Below are positions 9,686 to 18,780 of a DNA stretch of 47,274 bases, piece after piece. Each line of letters opens with the position of its first letter. The first letter of the stretch is position 1. The stretch lies in the NCBI GenBank assembly GCA_016873515.1, contig VGXB01000014.1:1-47274 (forward strand), given 5' to 3'. The stretch comes from Nitrospira sp. (GTDB lineage: Bacteria > Nitrospirota > Nitrospiria > Nitrospirales > Nitrospiraceae). The notes under the pieces were generated by a model. It worked only from the letters and a program-made list of their open reading frames with translations. It was not told the DNA's origin and did no database searches. The position numbers and the translations under genes were made by a program.

Positions 9686-10587
9686 CATTTCGGCATCCCC
9701 TTCTCTTGCTCTTCGTTGTGACCCTCTCGTTTATGCTGGGAGCTGTCAGCTGTCAGCTCCCAACTATCGACTTTGAAACTCCAGAAGAAATGGTCTTGAT
9801 TCCGGCGGGCGAATTCCTCATGGGCAGCCCTGAGGACGGCGCTAGTTTCGACGACGAACGGCCGCAACGCAGGGTCTACCTTAGGTCATTTCTCATCGAC
9901 CGCTATGAGGTCACCAATGCCCGATACAAGCCATTTCTTGACGCGACCGGGCACTCCGAACCGAGTCACCAGAAATTAGAATTCAGATTGTGGTTCCACG
10001 GCCGCCCATTTCCTGGCAGCGAGCAGCATCCAGTCGTCAATGTCAACTGGTGGGACGCCGTAGCCTATTGCCAATGGTTAGGCAAACGACTTCCCACCGA
10101 AGCGGAATGGGAAAAGGCCGCGCGTGGCACCGATGGCCGCCGCTATCCCTGGGGCAACAACTGGGAATTCACCAAAGTGAACAGCGCCAGTTACTGGGCC
10201 GGCCACACGATTGAATTTAAGGATGGAGTGGAATGGACAGCCTTCTGGGTGAGCGGGGACGGAGCCCGTATCTCCCATGAACGAGGCATCCGAGGTGAAG
10301 TGCTCACCTTGCCCGTCGGGAATTTTCCTGAGGGCGTGAGCCCTTACGGTCTTTTCGATATGGCCGGCAATGCCTCGGAGTGGGTGCAAGATTGGTACGA
10401 ACCCTACGCCTACCTCAACGCGCCGCTGTCCGATCCGCAAGGACCGAATGGCCAGCTACTGAAAGTAGTCCGCGGCGGATCCTGGCTCAAGCCGGCACGA
10501 AACATCCGGACCTCTGACCGAGACTATGGCTTCCCCGCCGACCGCGCCAGCGGCATCGGCTTCCGGTGCGCCAAGGACGCCTGGTAA
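9682..10587 (+). CDS. Exported FGE/SUMF1-like domain protein
   Basis: The 301-aa product begins with a hydrophobic signal sequence ending ...AVSC (Cys24), a lipoprotein-like cleavage site. A formylglycine-generating-enzyme-type domain fills the rest: MVLIPAGEFLMGS near residue 37, DRYEVTNARYKPF, CQWLGKRLPTEAEWEKAARG, AGNASEWVQDWY, VVRGGSW and a terminal GIGFRC. The paired active-site cysteines that true FGEs carry before this terminal motif are absent (the segment reads RTSDRDYGFPADRAS). I therefore expect no formylglycine synthesis; a binding, scaffold or different oxidative role is likelier. The GTG start overlaps the upstream stop by four bases, so the two proteins are probably co-produced. 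Confidence 0.85.
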   Translation: MTFRHPLLLLFVVTLSFMLGAVSCQLPTIDFETPEEMVLIPAGEFLMGSPEDGASFDDERPQRRVYLRSFLIDRYEVTNARYKPFLDATGHSEPSHQKLEFRLWFHGRPFPGSEQHPVVNVNWWDAVAYCQWLGKRLPTEAEWEKAARGTDGRRYPWGNNWEFTKVNSASYWAGHTIEFKDGVEWTAFWVSGDGARISHERGIRGEVLTLPVGNFPEGVSPYGLFDMAGNASEWVQDWYEPYAYLNAPLSDPQGPNGQLLKVVRGGSWLKPARNIRTSDRDYGFPADRASGIGFRCAKDAW

Positions 10588-11012
10588 CAAAACCAGGCTA
10601 GGAGCCTGCCGCCAACCAGTGACATCTCCCCCCTGGCGGATCGGCCAGTAGCAACTTCACAGTCTTTCCAGCTCTATGGCGGCTATAGTGTCGTTGCTAT
10701 CGGCGGGTGGCTTGAGAACGACACATAGGATCTCAATATTTTATATTCCTGTTAATTTTTCATTTCTGCCTAACTGCGGTGCAGCGCGACAAAGCAGCAC
10801 GGTTATCCTCAATTACCGGGTTGGTATTCATCCTTTGGCTGATTGATATACCAGCTATCGACACAGCAGAGACTACGACAGGAATTTAATCATTACCGGC
10901 GCTGAACGATCTTCTCGATTTCCACTCGCTCTTCACTGGATCAGCACGTCCGCTCGTCCCACCGATTGAATCTCGGAACGTGATCTAACCCACATGGTTC
11001 ACGCACGTTTTG
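10588..11012. other. Intergenic stretch without a supported gene
   Basis: This is 425 bp between convergent genes. It contains an AT-rich patch at about 10733-10768 and otherwise no frame, tRNA or clear hairpin with a T-run that I can support. It may contain remnants too decayed to recognise. Confidence 0.3.
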
Positions 11013-12797
11013 CTACAATCGCCTGAGATGGAACAGCGTGAGCCCCGCCTTGAGTTTGGCCTTGAGTAAGACTGTCCTGTGCATCCGAAAAGTCGATAGC
11101 GAAGCGACTGGCCCTTCCCACATCAGTTGCCAGCCCTCCCGTTTCGCGAGGTCCCAAATCTCGGCAGGGCCGATGAGAAACGCATGGCCTCCGGATTGGA
11201 CACAGTGCCCAACTCGTGCCACCTCTCCCTTCAATGCTTCCGGAGAGCTGAACGAATCATAACTCACCCATTGATACGCAAGATCAACCAGTCGAGAGAC
11301 TGGGTTTGTCTCTTCCCATATCGAAGCCTGAACAATCCGAATGCGCTTCAACCACTCCCACCGACGGATTGCGGCGGACTGCACCCAGAGCTGTTGCGCC
11401 TGCCGCTGTGCATAGGCGGCATGAACACTGCGTACGACGTAGTCGCGCGGACGATCGAACAGCACACAGGTCGAAAGCACCGCATCCCCATTGTCGATCA
11501 GAATTCGCTCGGCACCGGACAGGATAGCTCCAATCTCCCTGTCCGTTTCGCCGGCATCCTGGAGATAGTCCGCAACAAATGGCTGGGCCGCAACCTCGCC
11601 GATTTCATCATCATTGTCCGGATACAACAGCACGGCGCCAAAGGCATCGATCGGACGAATTGGTGGAACGCCCTGGACAAAAAGCGTTCGCCAATCGACA
11701 GATCCCTCGATTGCTGAAGCACTGAAAGACGAGGCCTCGGCAATTCCCTGTCCCAGCGTGAAAATGGTTTCGTGTTCTCGATCGCTCAGAATCAGCTGCC
11801 CGTCCTTCACCGATAATGACCGATCGAACGGAGCCGGCCGTTCCAGCGAAGCCTGGGTGTGCGGAAGTCCCGTGGTATCTTCCACCATCGTCGCCTTGCG
11901 GATCTGTCCTCCCTGTGTAGTGAGACACAGCCCTTGTTGTTCATCGAAGTATCGGAGCGGCGGGTCACTTACCGGAAGCCACGTCACTCGATGAGCCCGA
12001 GATTGATCCATAAATAAGATGAGCGGCTCGCCTCCACCCGATACCGACGGTGTAAAAAATTGGCTGAACAGCTGGAACGCTGCTTCCGATGGATAGGGAG
12101 GGATCCCGCGATAGCGCAATGTGCGCGGGACAGGTTGAGTTCGATGTTGGTCGTCGTAGAGCCCCCGGATCAGCTCGAAGACGGCGGAACCAGTGCCGGG
12201 CAACAGAGATTTGAACAGCTCGACGACCGGAAGAAAGTCGATATGGTCCCAGTGCATCGCGCCCATGCACGCCATGAACCGGGCTTGCGTGAAGTCGCCA
12301 TGGTCCAACACATACAATGCATCCTTCCGGTGACGAATCGTCGCCACGCCACTCGCATCAATAGTCAGATCATCATCGGAGAAAAACCAGCGCACGTCTT
12401 CGATCGGCGCTCGCATCGCCTGAGCCGCCATAGCCCGCAAGTCGTCCGAGGTAATTCGCTGCCACCCAGGCCGCGTTGTCAGATTGAGCCTGGTTTCGTT
12501 CACTAGCCCACCCGGCTTCAGCCCAATCCATTGACCCCAGTCGAGGCGGATCCTCGCCCGTGCGAGCAACACCCGCCCGTCTGCATCGAAGTGCCACTCG
12601 CACTCATGCAGCGGATGGCCATCAGGGTCGGTGGCCAGTACCCGATGACCGTCAGGCTGATAGAATACGAGATGCCCCATTGTGCCGAGGGCGACACGTC
12701 CTCCACCGTGATGGAAATTCTTTGCGAAGGCGTGCGTGGATGGAAAGGATAGATGGCCGGGAGTTTGCAGGGCGAACGTGACCGGATCGGATACCAT
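11013..12797 (-). CDS. Large hypothetical protein coupled to proA
   Basis: I do not recognise this 594-aa protein. It has no signal peptide or transmembrane helix. The first 110 residues read like a beta-rich domain with paired His/Gly/Asp (FYQPDGHRVLATDPDGHPLH), and residues 110-350 are mixed. The last 120 residues (LWVQSAAIRRWEWLKRIRIV... GHCVQSGGHAFLIGPAEIWD...) look like an alpha/beta domain, vaguely like the tail of a Rossmann-type methyltransferase. The ATG at 12797 overlaps the proA stop as TAATG, so translation is coupled. That overlap fixes the start better than an upstream ATG inside proA. Function unknown. Confidence 0.8.
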   Translation of the reverse strand: MVSDPVTFALQTPGHLSFPSTHAFAKNFHHGGGRVALGTMGHLVFYQPDGHRVLATDPDGHPLHECEWHFDADGRVLLARARIRLDWGQWIGLKPGGLVNETRLNLTTRPGWQRITSDDLRAMAAQAMRAPIEDVRWFFSDDDLTIDASGVATIRHRKDALYVLDHGDFTQARFMACMGAMHWDHIDFLPVVELFKSLLPGTGSAVFELIRGLYDDQHRTQPVPRTLRYRGIPPYPSEAAFQLFSQFFTPSVSGGGEPLILFMDQSRAHRVTWLPVSDPPLRYFDEQQGLCLTTQGGQIRKATMVEDTTGLPHTQASLERPAPFDRSLSVKDGQLILSDREHETIFTLGQGIAEASSFSASAIEGSVDWRTLFVQGVPPIRPIDAFGAVLLYPDNDDEIGEVAAQPFVADYLQDAGETDREIGAILSGAERILIDNGDAVLSTCVLFDRPRDYVVRSVHAAYAQRQAQQLWVQSAAIRRWEWLKRIRIVQASIWEETNPVSRLVDLAYQWVSYDSFSSPEALKGEVARVGHCVQSGGHAFLIGPAEIWDLAKREGWQLMWEGPVASLSTFRMHRTVLLKAKLKAGLTLFHLRRL

Positions 12798-14113
12798 TAC
12801 TCGCGGAGCTGGCCGCTCCCCAGAACGATGAACTTGAAACAAGTCAGCTCTTCGAGGCCCATCGGACCGCGCGCATGGATTCGCGACGTGCTGATGCCAA
12901 TTTCCGCGCCGAGACCAAACTGATAGCCGTCGTTGAGCCGGGTGGAGGCATTGACCAAAACGGCACTGGCATCCACTTCTTTGAGGAACCGCGTCGAACG
13001 GCTATAGTCCGACGTGACGATGGCCTCCGTGTGACGCGACCCATATTGCGCAATGTGCTCCATCGCCTCATCCATATTCTTGACGACTTTGACGGCCAAG
13101 ACGAGATCGAGAAACTCTTTGCCATAATCCTGCTCGGCGGCGGGTTTTGCCTCGGGAATCAATTGGCACGTCTTGGGGCATCCGCGGATTTCAACATGGG
13201 CCGCCGCAAAACTCGTCGCCAGCTTGGGCAGCAAGATCCGTGCGATCGATTGGTGAATCAGCAGCGTCTCCATCGCATTGCAGGTCGAGGGCCGCTGCAC
13301 CTTGGCATTCACGCAAATGGCTTCGGCCATGGCCAGATCAGCTGAGACATCGACGTAGACGTGGCACACACCCGCATCGTGCTTGACAACTGGAATGGTC
13401 GAGTGCTCCGCGATGAGTTGCATGAGCGATTTGCCACCGCGAGGAATGATCAAATCGATGTACCGGTCCTGCTTCAGCAACATCGGCACTAACTCGCGAT
13501 CAGGCCGACCCACAAACGTGATCGCGCCGGCCGGCACACCGCACTTTTCGGCCGCGTCAGAGAGCACGCCCGCGATCGCGGTATTGGAATGAATCGCCTC
13601 ACTGCCGCCGCGCAGAACGCAGACGTTCCCCGACTTGAGACACAAGGCCGCTGAATCCGCGGTCACGTTGGGCCTGGACTCATAGATGATGCCTACTACG
13701 CCAATGGGCACGCGCACTCGCCCCACCCGCATGCCGTTCGGTCTGGTCCACATGGCGGGGGTCTGGCCGATGGGGTCCGGCAGCTTTGCGACCTCACGGA
13801 CGCCGGCAGCCATCTCAGCGATGCGCTTATCCGTCAGACGCAGCCGGTCCGCCATGGCTTTCTTGGCCGGTGAGGAGCCGAATGACTCGAGATCACGCTG
13901 ATTAGCTTCCAGCAGTTCGCCCGTCTTGGCTTCGAGCGCTTCAGCCATGGCCAGCAGCGCTTGATTCTTCACCACTGTTGAAAGGGATGCCAGTTTCCCC
14001 GAAGCCCGCTTAGCCTTGGCCACAAGGTCTTTAACATACTCCGGCATCGGGACGGCTGCCGAATCCGGCTCTTCAGACTGTTGCTGTTCCGTTTCTACGA
14101 CAGACTCTTCCAT
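12797..14113 (-). CDS. proA: Glutamate-5-semialdehyde dehydrogenase
   Basis: Gamma-glutamyl phosphate reductase is the second enzyme of proline biosynthesis, reducing gamma-glutamyl phosphate to the semialdehyde with NADPH. Family motifs are clear: VPIGVVGIIYESRPNVTADS, CLKSGNVCVLRGGSEAIHSN, DLIIPRGGKSL, and the catalytic-cysteine region NAKVQRPSTCNAMETLL. The C-terminus has GLGAEIGISTSRIHARGPMG. I chose ATG 14113, after AAAGG; this leaves a roughly 25-residue acidic extension before the conserved MPEYVKDLVAKAK start (ATG 14047 is an alternative). proB is not in the window. It is followed directly by the overlapping orphan gene. Confidence 0.97.
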   Translation of the reverse strand: MEESVVETEQQQSEEPDSAAVPMPEYVKDLVAKAKRASGKLASLSTVVKNQALLAMAEALEAKTGELLEANQRDLESFGSSPAKKAMADRLRLTDKRIAEMAAGVREVAKLPDPIGQTPAMWTRPNGMRVGRVRVPIGVVGIIYESRPNVTADSAALCLKSGNVCVLRGGSEAIHSNTAIAGVLSDAAEKCGVPAGAITFVGRPDRELVPMLLKQDRYIDLIIPRGGKSLMQLIAEHSTIPVVKHDAGVCHVYVDVSADLAMAEAICVNAKVQRPSTCNAMETLLIHQSIARILLPKLATSFAAAHVEIRGCPKTCQLIPEAKPAAEQDYGKEFLDLVLAVKVVKNMDEAMEHIAQYGSRHTEAIVTSDYSRSTRFLKEVDASAVLVNASTRLNDGYQFGLGAEIGISTSRIHARGPMGLEELTCFKFIVLGSGQLRE

Positions 14114-14204
14114 CGGCCTTTCACATCCGCGCCATTCATGCCAAACACTGTTCGAGGCGCAAAGCATACCCTGCCCTCCTCCAGAGGGTCAAGGCAACGT
14201 GAGC

Positions 14205-14403
14205 TTATGGTGTGGCAATCGGAGGCACCGCCGACGACCCAGGGGCGCCTGAGGCTGGTGGCGTGGGTGTGCCTGGTGCTCCAGGCGCAGTGTGTTGTCC
14301 TGTGAGTCCTGTCTGAAGTAGTGCTCCCAGTGAATTCACCACCGCCCCAGACAGGCTCGGATGCTGAAACACCCAATCATAATAGGTGGGCTTGCCTTGA
14401 AAG
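14205..14403 (-). pseudogene. Truncated gene tail, Pro/Gly-rich C-terminus
   Basis: A minus-strand frame reads FQGKPTYYDWVFQHPSLSGA and continues to a Pro/Gly/Ala/Thr-rich end (APGAPGTPTPPASGAPGS...) with a stop at 14205. It is strongly protein-like up to about 14403. Beyond that, the frame merely runs antisense through the LuxR-type gene. No start is available, so this is probably the surviving 3' end of a gene whose 5' part was lost at the 14403/14404 junction. The family is not recognised. Confidence 0.42.
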
Positions 14404-14838
14404 ATGTATGACGTGCTTCCTACGGCGCTCACAGAACTGTGCAATGAAATCATCAAGACCCTGCACGTTCGTACTGAGGCCAAGGACTGGGAACAGTTCG
14501 AACTGAAACGCGTGGTGGGGAATCCAAATCAGCCTATTCTGTTCAGAGGTTTCGGCCTCCCGGACCGAAGTGGTGCTCAACATGCACGACTTGTGGTCAT
14601 GATGGAAGAACGGAGCCGGAAACAAGACTTAAACGCCGAACATGTTCGAGAACGATTTCAACTCACCAATCGGGAGCAGTCAGTACTCGAGCATCTTGCA
14701 CGGGGCTGGACAAATAAGGAAATTGCCAACGGCCTCCATATTACCGAGCAAACCGTGAAAGCGCACATCCAGCATGTCAAGCAAAAGACCAATGCCACAA
14801 CTCGGACCGGCATACTTGTTCAGATATTCAATGCTTAG
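14404..14838 (+). CDS. LuxR-type HTH transcriptional regulator
   Basis: A 144-aa regulator. The C-terminal 60 residues form a LuxR/NarL helix-turn-helix: FQLTNREQSVLEHLARGWTN, KEIANGLHITEQTVKAHIQH, with the usual T-x-R-E...G-x-x-N-K-E-I-A...V-K-x-H core (about residues 84-140). The N-terminal 80 residues (HVRTEAKDWEQFELKRVVG) are not a standard receiver domain with a phospho-acceptor Asp; they look like a small sensor or dimerisation region. The gene begins exactly where the opposite-strand truncated tail ends, so its own 5' end or promoter may have been rearranged. Target genes are unknown. Confidence 0.82.
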   Translation: MYDVLPTALTELCNEIIKTLHVRTEAKDWEQFELKRVVGNPNQPILFRGFGLPDRSGAQHARLVVMMEERSRKQDLNAEHVRERFQLTNREQSVLEHLARGWTNKEIANGLHITEQTVKAHIQHVKQKTNATTRTGILVQIFNA

Positions 14839-15104
14839 CAGCATCGCACCCAGCTTCCGAAGCATGTTTCAAGTTTCTTGCTTCAAGTAGCGCTTTGCTC
14901 CTTGAACCTTGCCCTTTCCCCACTCCACCTCTATTGCAAATACTCCACAGTGAATACTCATTCACACAGAGTAAACTCACCATGAGCTTTATTTATTTTA
15001 TTATTCAATAGTTTATGGCGCATATGTGCTGGCCTGCTTATTGCTAAGGAGTTAGGCTTAGTGTGTCACAATGTGCCCTTACATAAACGTGTTGTGGAGG
15101 GACC

Positions 15105-15614
15105 GTGCTGAAGATCACGTTGAGTCGGTGGATGCCCATTGGATTGATCGGTGGAATAGTCCTTCTCGTTGGGTGCCAGGCTAACCTCTCACCAAAACCA
15201 ACCGAGCTTGACAACGCTCAGTTCATGTCACTGTGGAAGATATACAGCGCGTGCGGGTCGGCCTCCGATCTTCGCCAGGCGAGCTCTGGCATGCAGCGCT
15301 TGTTGGAAGCTGCCGCCTTGACATCTACTGGTAAAAACTCCGATGGGTTTGTGTTGCCATTACCGTCTCAGTTTGAACAGCTGATCAGTCGTCCTCCCAA
15401 ACGATTAGCAGTCGACGTGTACGCCATGACAGCCGCATGTTCAATTCATGCAGGCGAATTAGCCTTGCATGAAGGCAGCGTGGAGTTCGCACGTGACACG
15501 TTCGCTTCCGTCCTGACGCTTGATGAAAGCGTACCCCCTTACTACATCTATCAGGCCAAACGATTCCTGACGGAACTTGAGCGAGGCTTTACTGTCTCGG
15601 TTAACATCAGATAG
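15105..15614 (+). CDS. Putative lipoprotein
   Basis: The 169-aa product has a signal peptide ending in the lipobox LLVGC (Cys at residue 24), so it is likely lipid-anchored in the envelope. The mature part is helical and contains Cys pairs (SACGSASD, AACSIH) and an ARDTFASVLTLDESVPPYYI segment that resembles a TPR-like helix pair. The GTG start at 15105 follows a good TGGAGGG ribosome-binding site. An AT-rich region upstream (about 14985-15015) is a likely promoter area. No named family. Confidence 0.8.
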   Translation: MLKITLSRWMPIGLIGGIVLLVGCQANLSPKPTELDNAQFMSLWKIYSACGSASDLRQASSGMQRLLEAAALTSTGKNSDGFVLPLPSQFEQLISRPPKRLAVDVYAMTAACSIHAGELALHEGSVEFARDTFASVLTLDESVPPYYIYQAKRFLTELERGFTVSVNIR

Positions 15615-17131
15615 ACTTATGGAGTTCGTTCCTCTTCAACAGCGATTCGTATAGCCACATATATTGTTGTGTTGCCCGTGCCCAGGACACGTCTGTGTGC
15701 ATTCCCGCAGAACCAGTCTCTCCCACTGATCACGATCTCTATAAACTCTAAGAGCGAGCAAAAATGTAGTGAGTAGCGCTTCATGCGAGGGGTCCGTGAA
15801 ATGAACGCCTGTCGCAAGACTGGCTTGGGCCGTGACCGGCTTGAATGGAACAATCGTATCGGTCAACCCGCCGGTCTGACGCACAATCGGCACGCAGCTG
15901 TATCGAAAGCTGTAGAATTGGCTCAACCTGCACGGTTCGTATCGTGAGGGCATCACTAGCATGTCTGCGCCAGCTTCAATACGGTGCGCAAGTCCCTCAG
16001 ATCACCCCAACCTGGTTCGGATAATGTGACTTCGTTTGGAGAATTTTCTCTCGAGCCAATGATCGCCGGTCCCCGACACCGCAGCAATCTGCACATCCAG
16101 CACGACTAACTCGGAGAGCACTTCCAGGACCAGATCGAACCTCTTTTGTGGGGTCAGCCGGCCAATCACGGCCAACAGCGGCACATCGTGAGTTGGCAGC
16201 TCCAGCGCACGTTGCACGACCTGCTTGCACACCATTTCCCAAGACAAATCCGCAACTCCGGAGTGGGTAGGCAAATGTGGATCTGTTTCTGAATTCCAGG
16301 TGGAAGTGGTAATTTCAATTACAGGTGGCACTGTCAATCTTGCTGGGAATATCCTGCACAGTATCGAGACGGCTGGCAAGCACCTTTTCAAACTCACAGC
16401 TAAATTCTGCCGTCAGGATTTCTTTTGCATACGTTTTGCTGACCATTGACACGGTATCCGAGAACATACGGCCCCCTTTGAGGCAATTGACTGATCCGTA
16501 AAACTCAAGCCCATTCGCTGCGAAGACGCTGGGATCCAAGCTCGTTCTTGAAAATTGCGCATCAGGAAAGATTCCCTGATATCCTCTGTTGTGCAGCGTC
16601 AACAGAGTCTTGGAGTGGCTCCGTCTGCTTCCCTTGACTATGGCGTTCAGATAAACGACGCACACTACCGTTTACCAATCGTGCAGATGGAGGATATCCA
16701 CGACTTCATCCGATTCCGCATTCAGCTGATCGACCGCCTTAATCACCACCCCGGGAAATAAGACAAATCGATCAAGGTTGTCTGGATAGTCCCCGTCTCG
16801 ATCCTGATACAACCCTGAACGGTCGTACAAGGAATCGCATCACACTGCCAAAACTCCCAGTGGATGAGAGGTCCCGGCAATGGATACATGCTCTTCTTCC
16901 AAGGAGGCCGCTACAGGCAGTCCCCTAATTGGAATGCGGAATTGTTGCGAGATCTCGCGAACGTGATGGCCCACCCAAATGCTTCGATAGCCCGGCAGCA
17001 CAAGGGTCACCCGATGCCCTAGCTTGATCAATTCTACGAATAATGCGCCGGCGACATCAGTCACCCCACTCGTTCTGGCAATAGCGCACAGCTTCGGAGG
17101 TAGCGATCACACTATTGAGGGACTCTGTCAT
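15607..17131 (-). pseudogene. glgA: Frameshifted glycogen synthase pseudogene
   Basis: Pieces in several frames follow GlgA (ADP-glucose glucosyltransferase, GT5) in order. They are: MTESLNSVIATSEAVRYC at the start (17131); DVAGALFVELIKLGHRVTLV; VDILHLHDW; KTLLTLHNRGYQGIFPDAQF; GLEFYGSVNCLKGGRMFSDT; DVPLLAVIGRLTPQKRFDLV; LVMPSRYEPCRLSQFYSFRY with VPIVRQTGGLTDTI; and finally SWARATQQYMWLYESLL, ending at TGA 15607. At least four frame changes and an internal stop (after LHLHDW) separate them. The true KTGGL glucose-binding motif is lost. It cannot encode an intact enzyme, and it overlaps the lipoprotein gene's end by eight bases. Confidence 0.88.
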
Positions 17132-17575
17132 GATTGTTGCTCGTAAATCATAGTCACGTGAAAGAGCCTATGGCTGATGGCATATGGCACAGGCCCAAGA
17201 CAATGAGCCGCTGATAGCAAGACATTCCCATTCGATCTCCTGCTATAGGCCATACGCTATTGGATCTTTTGATCGACCACATTTCACCAGAGACGCTACG
17301 ATATCGACGCGCCGTCCAACCGTGCCTTGAATCGATCCTCGTAGGCCCACGTGTTGATACGGGTGTGCATGCTCTCGACCTTGAGTTCTTCCTTATGATC
17401 AAGAACGAGATTGTTCTCTCGGACCAATTGTTCTGTTGCTCCAGTGTCGGCACACTTTTGTAACTCGCAAGGGTCACGAACACAGGAGGGTGCACTACGT
17501 ACCTACAAGGCGCCACGATGCCAGGAATGGACGATATCGAGTACCCCTCCTGTTACTCATGTCTCCATCCCTTCT
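17132..17575. other. Degenerate stretch upstream of the glgA pseudogene
   Basis: No intact gene is supported. On the minus strand a 50-odd-codon frame ending at TAG 17296 reads protein-like (TEQLVRENNLVLDHKEELKV, HTRINTWAYEDRFKARLDG). It has a stop codon about 50 codons upstream and no start. I do not recognise the family. It may be a tail fragment of a gene lost together with glgA. Confidence 0.3.
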
Positions 17576-17932
17576 TCACATCAACCTTCTGGACTTGAGC
17601 TCTACAGGCTTGACTGGTTGGCAAACATCGCATTGACATAACTTCCTCAACAAGGAATAGGCATAAATGCCCGTATTGTGGCCGTCGCTCCACATGAATT
17701 GGAAAGCATAGCGGCCAACCGGCTGAATATCCTGCACCATGATGAGCATGGGAACATCGTCATCTTTTAGGCGCCGCTCCCCGGTCCATTCATCTACACA
17801 AGCCGCGCAGGGACATTGCTGGCGAAGATACCGAACCGAATAGACGCTCTTGTGCCCGTCACTCCATTCGATCCCTAAGACTCCTTTGCCGATCCAGGCC
17901 ATATCAAGGGGTTCGAGCATCTGCGCCATCAT
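17576..17932 (-). CDS. DUF971 domain protein
   Basis: The 118-aa protein matches the DUF971 family, which is homologous to the N-terminal zinc-binding domain of gamma-butyrobetaine hydroxylase. Hallmarks are GIEWSDGHKSVYSVRYLRQQ, C-P-C-A-A-C (C41-C43-C46 region), VQDIQPVGRYAFQFMWSDGH and GIYAYSLLRKLC. Stand-alone members often sit near Fe-S or respiratory genes; their role is unknown. The ATG at 17932 overlaps the recO stop codon (ATGA), so it is co-translated with recO. Confidence 0.88.
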   Translation of the reverse strand: MMAQMLEPLDMAWIGKGVLGIEWSDGHKSVYSVRYLRQQCPCAACVDEWTGERRLKDDDVPMLIMVQDIQPVGRYAFQFMWSDGHNTGIYAYSLLRKLCQCDVCQPVKPVELKSRRLM

Positions 17933-18723
17933 GTCCTCACCCCTACTGATGAATCGGCCTGATATACAGATTGAGGCGCATGGGACAAAAAATCTGTCGG
18001 TGGCAAGCGTCTACCTGCAACGACGGTGACGTATCGTTCGATCGCTTCCTCGACCTCATCCCGCACCCGACCTACAGCCCGAAGTCTCATCAGAAGTTGA
18101 GGGGCTAACCGTGCGGCTTGCTGGAGAAATGCAAGACTCCCCTGCGAAAGCGACACACAGCAAGTTCGCTGCCTGGACGCGCATGGCATGCACACAAGCC
18201 CGCCCGCTAGGGGTGAGAATTGTAGCGCACCGGCCATGCGTGTTTTTCCGCAGGCCGCACAATGATCCGTTTGCGGGCGAAACCCGGTGAGCCCTAGGAG
18301 TTTGATTTGAACCAGCAGCGCAGTGCAGGCCGGATCTTCGCTCTGGCATAGCGATGCCAAGCCCTGCTGAAGCGTCTCAAACAGCACTGGATCCGGATCT
18401 CCATCGGGAGTCACTGCAGATACGACATTGACCATCCGCGCCGCCGCCGCCATCAAGTCAAGGTCCTCGCGTAACGAGTGGAACGACGATATCACATCGA
18501 CGTGCGAAATTCTGAACAGCGTGTCGCCAGTTTTTTCAAACAAATCGAGGCGGCAGACCGTAAATGGTTCGAGCGCCGCGCCAAACCGGCTTTTCTGGCG
18601 GCGTGCCCCGCGGGCGATTCCGCGAATTTTCCCCAAGTTCTTCGCATAGCACGTTACAATCCGGTCAGCCTCGCCCCACTTGCGGCTTCGCAAAATAATG
18701 GCCGTCGCCTTTACAAGCGGCAT
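17929..18723 (-). CDS. recO: DNA repair protein RecO
   Basis: RecO loads RecA on SSB-coated DNA in the RecFOR pathway. The 264-aa product has the N-terminal OB-fold (ATAIILRSRKWGEADRIVTC, then G-x-x-R-G-x-x-x-G-A-R-R) and a helical C-terminal part. It contains a four-cysteine zinc site, CAACGKT at about residue 154 and LVCMPC about 20 residues later. The length fits the family. It lies downstream of mgtE, 57 bp away, and overlaps the DUF971 gene by four bases. The era-recO neighbourhood is common in bacteria; here mgtE is between them. Confidence 0.95.
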   Translation of the reverse strand: MPLVKATAIILRSRKWGEADRIVTCYAKNLGKIRGIARGARRQKSRFGAALEPFTVCRLDLFEKTGDTLFRISHVDVISSFHSLREDLDLMAAAARMVNVVSAVTPDGDPDPVLFETLQQGLASLCQSEDPACTALLVQIKLLGLTGFRPQTDHCAACGKTRMAGALQFSPLAGGLVCMPCASRQRTCCVSLSQGSLAFLQQAARLAPQLLMRLRAVGRVRDEVEEAIERYVTVVAGRRLPPTDFLSHAPQSVYQADSSVGVRT

Positions 18724-18780
18724 GATGCCCCCGTCCTCATTGAATAGAAACTGGACATAGTCCGTGTGAATCGATGCACG

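Noticed and set aside
17260-17641. Plus-strand frames of 66-76 codons across the degenerate region
   Set aside because: No ribosome-binding sites or recognisable motifs; they overlap decayed minus-strand coding remains and the DUF971 gene.
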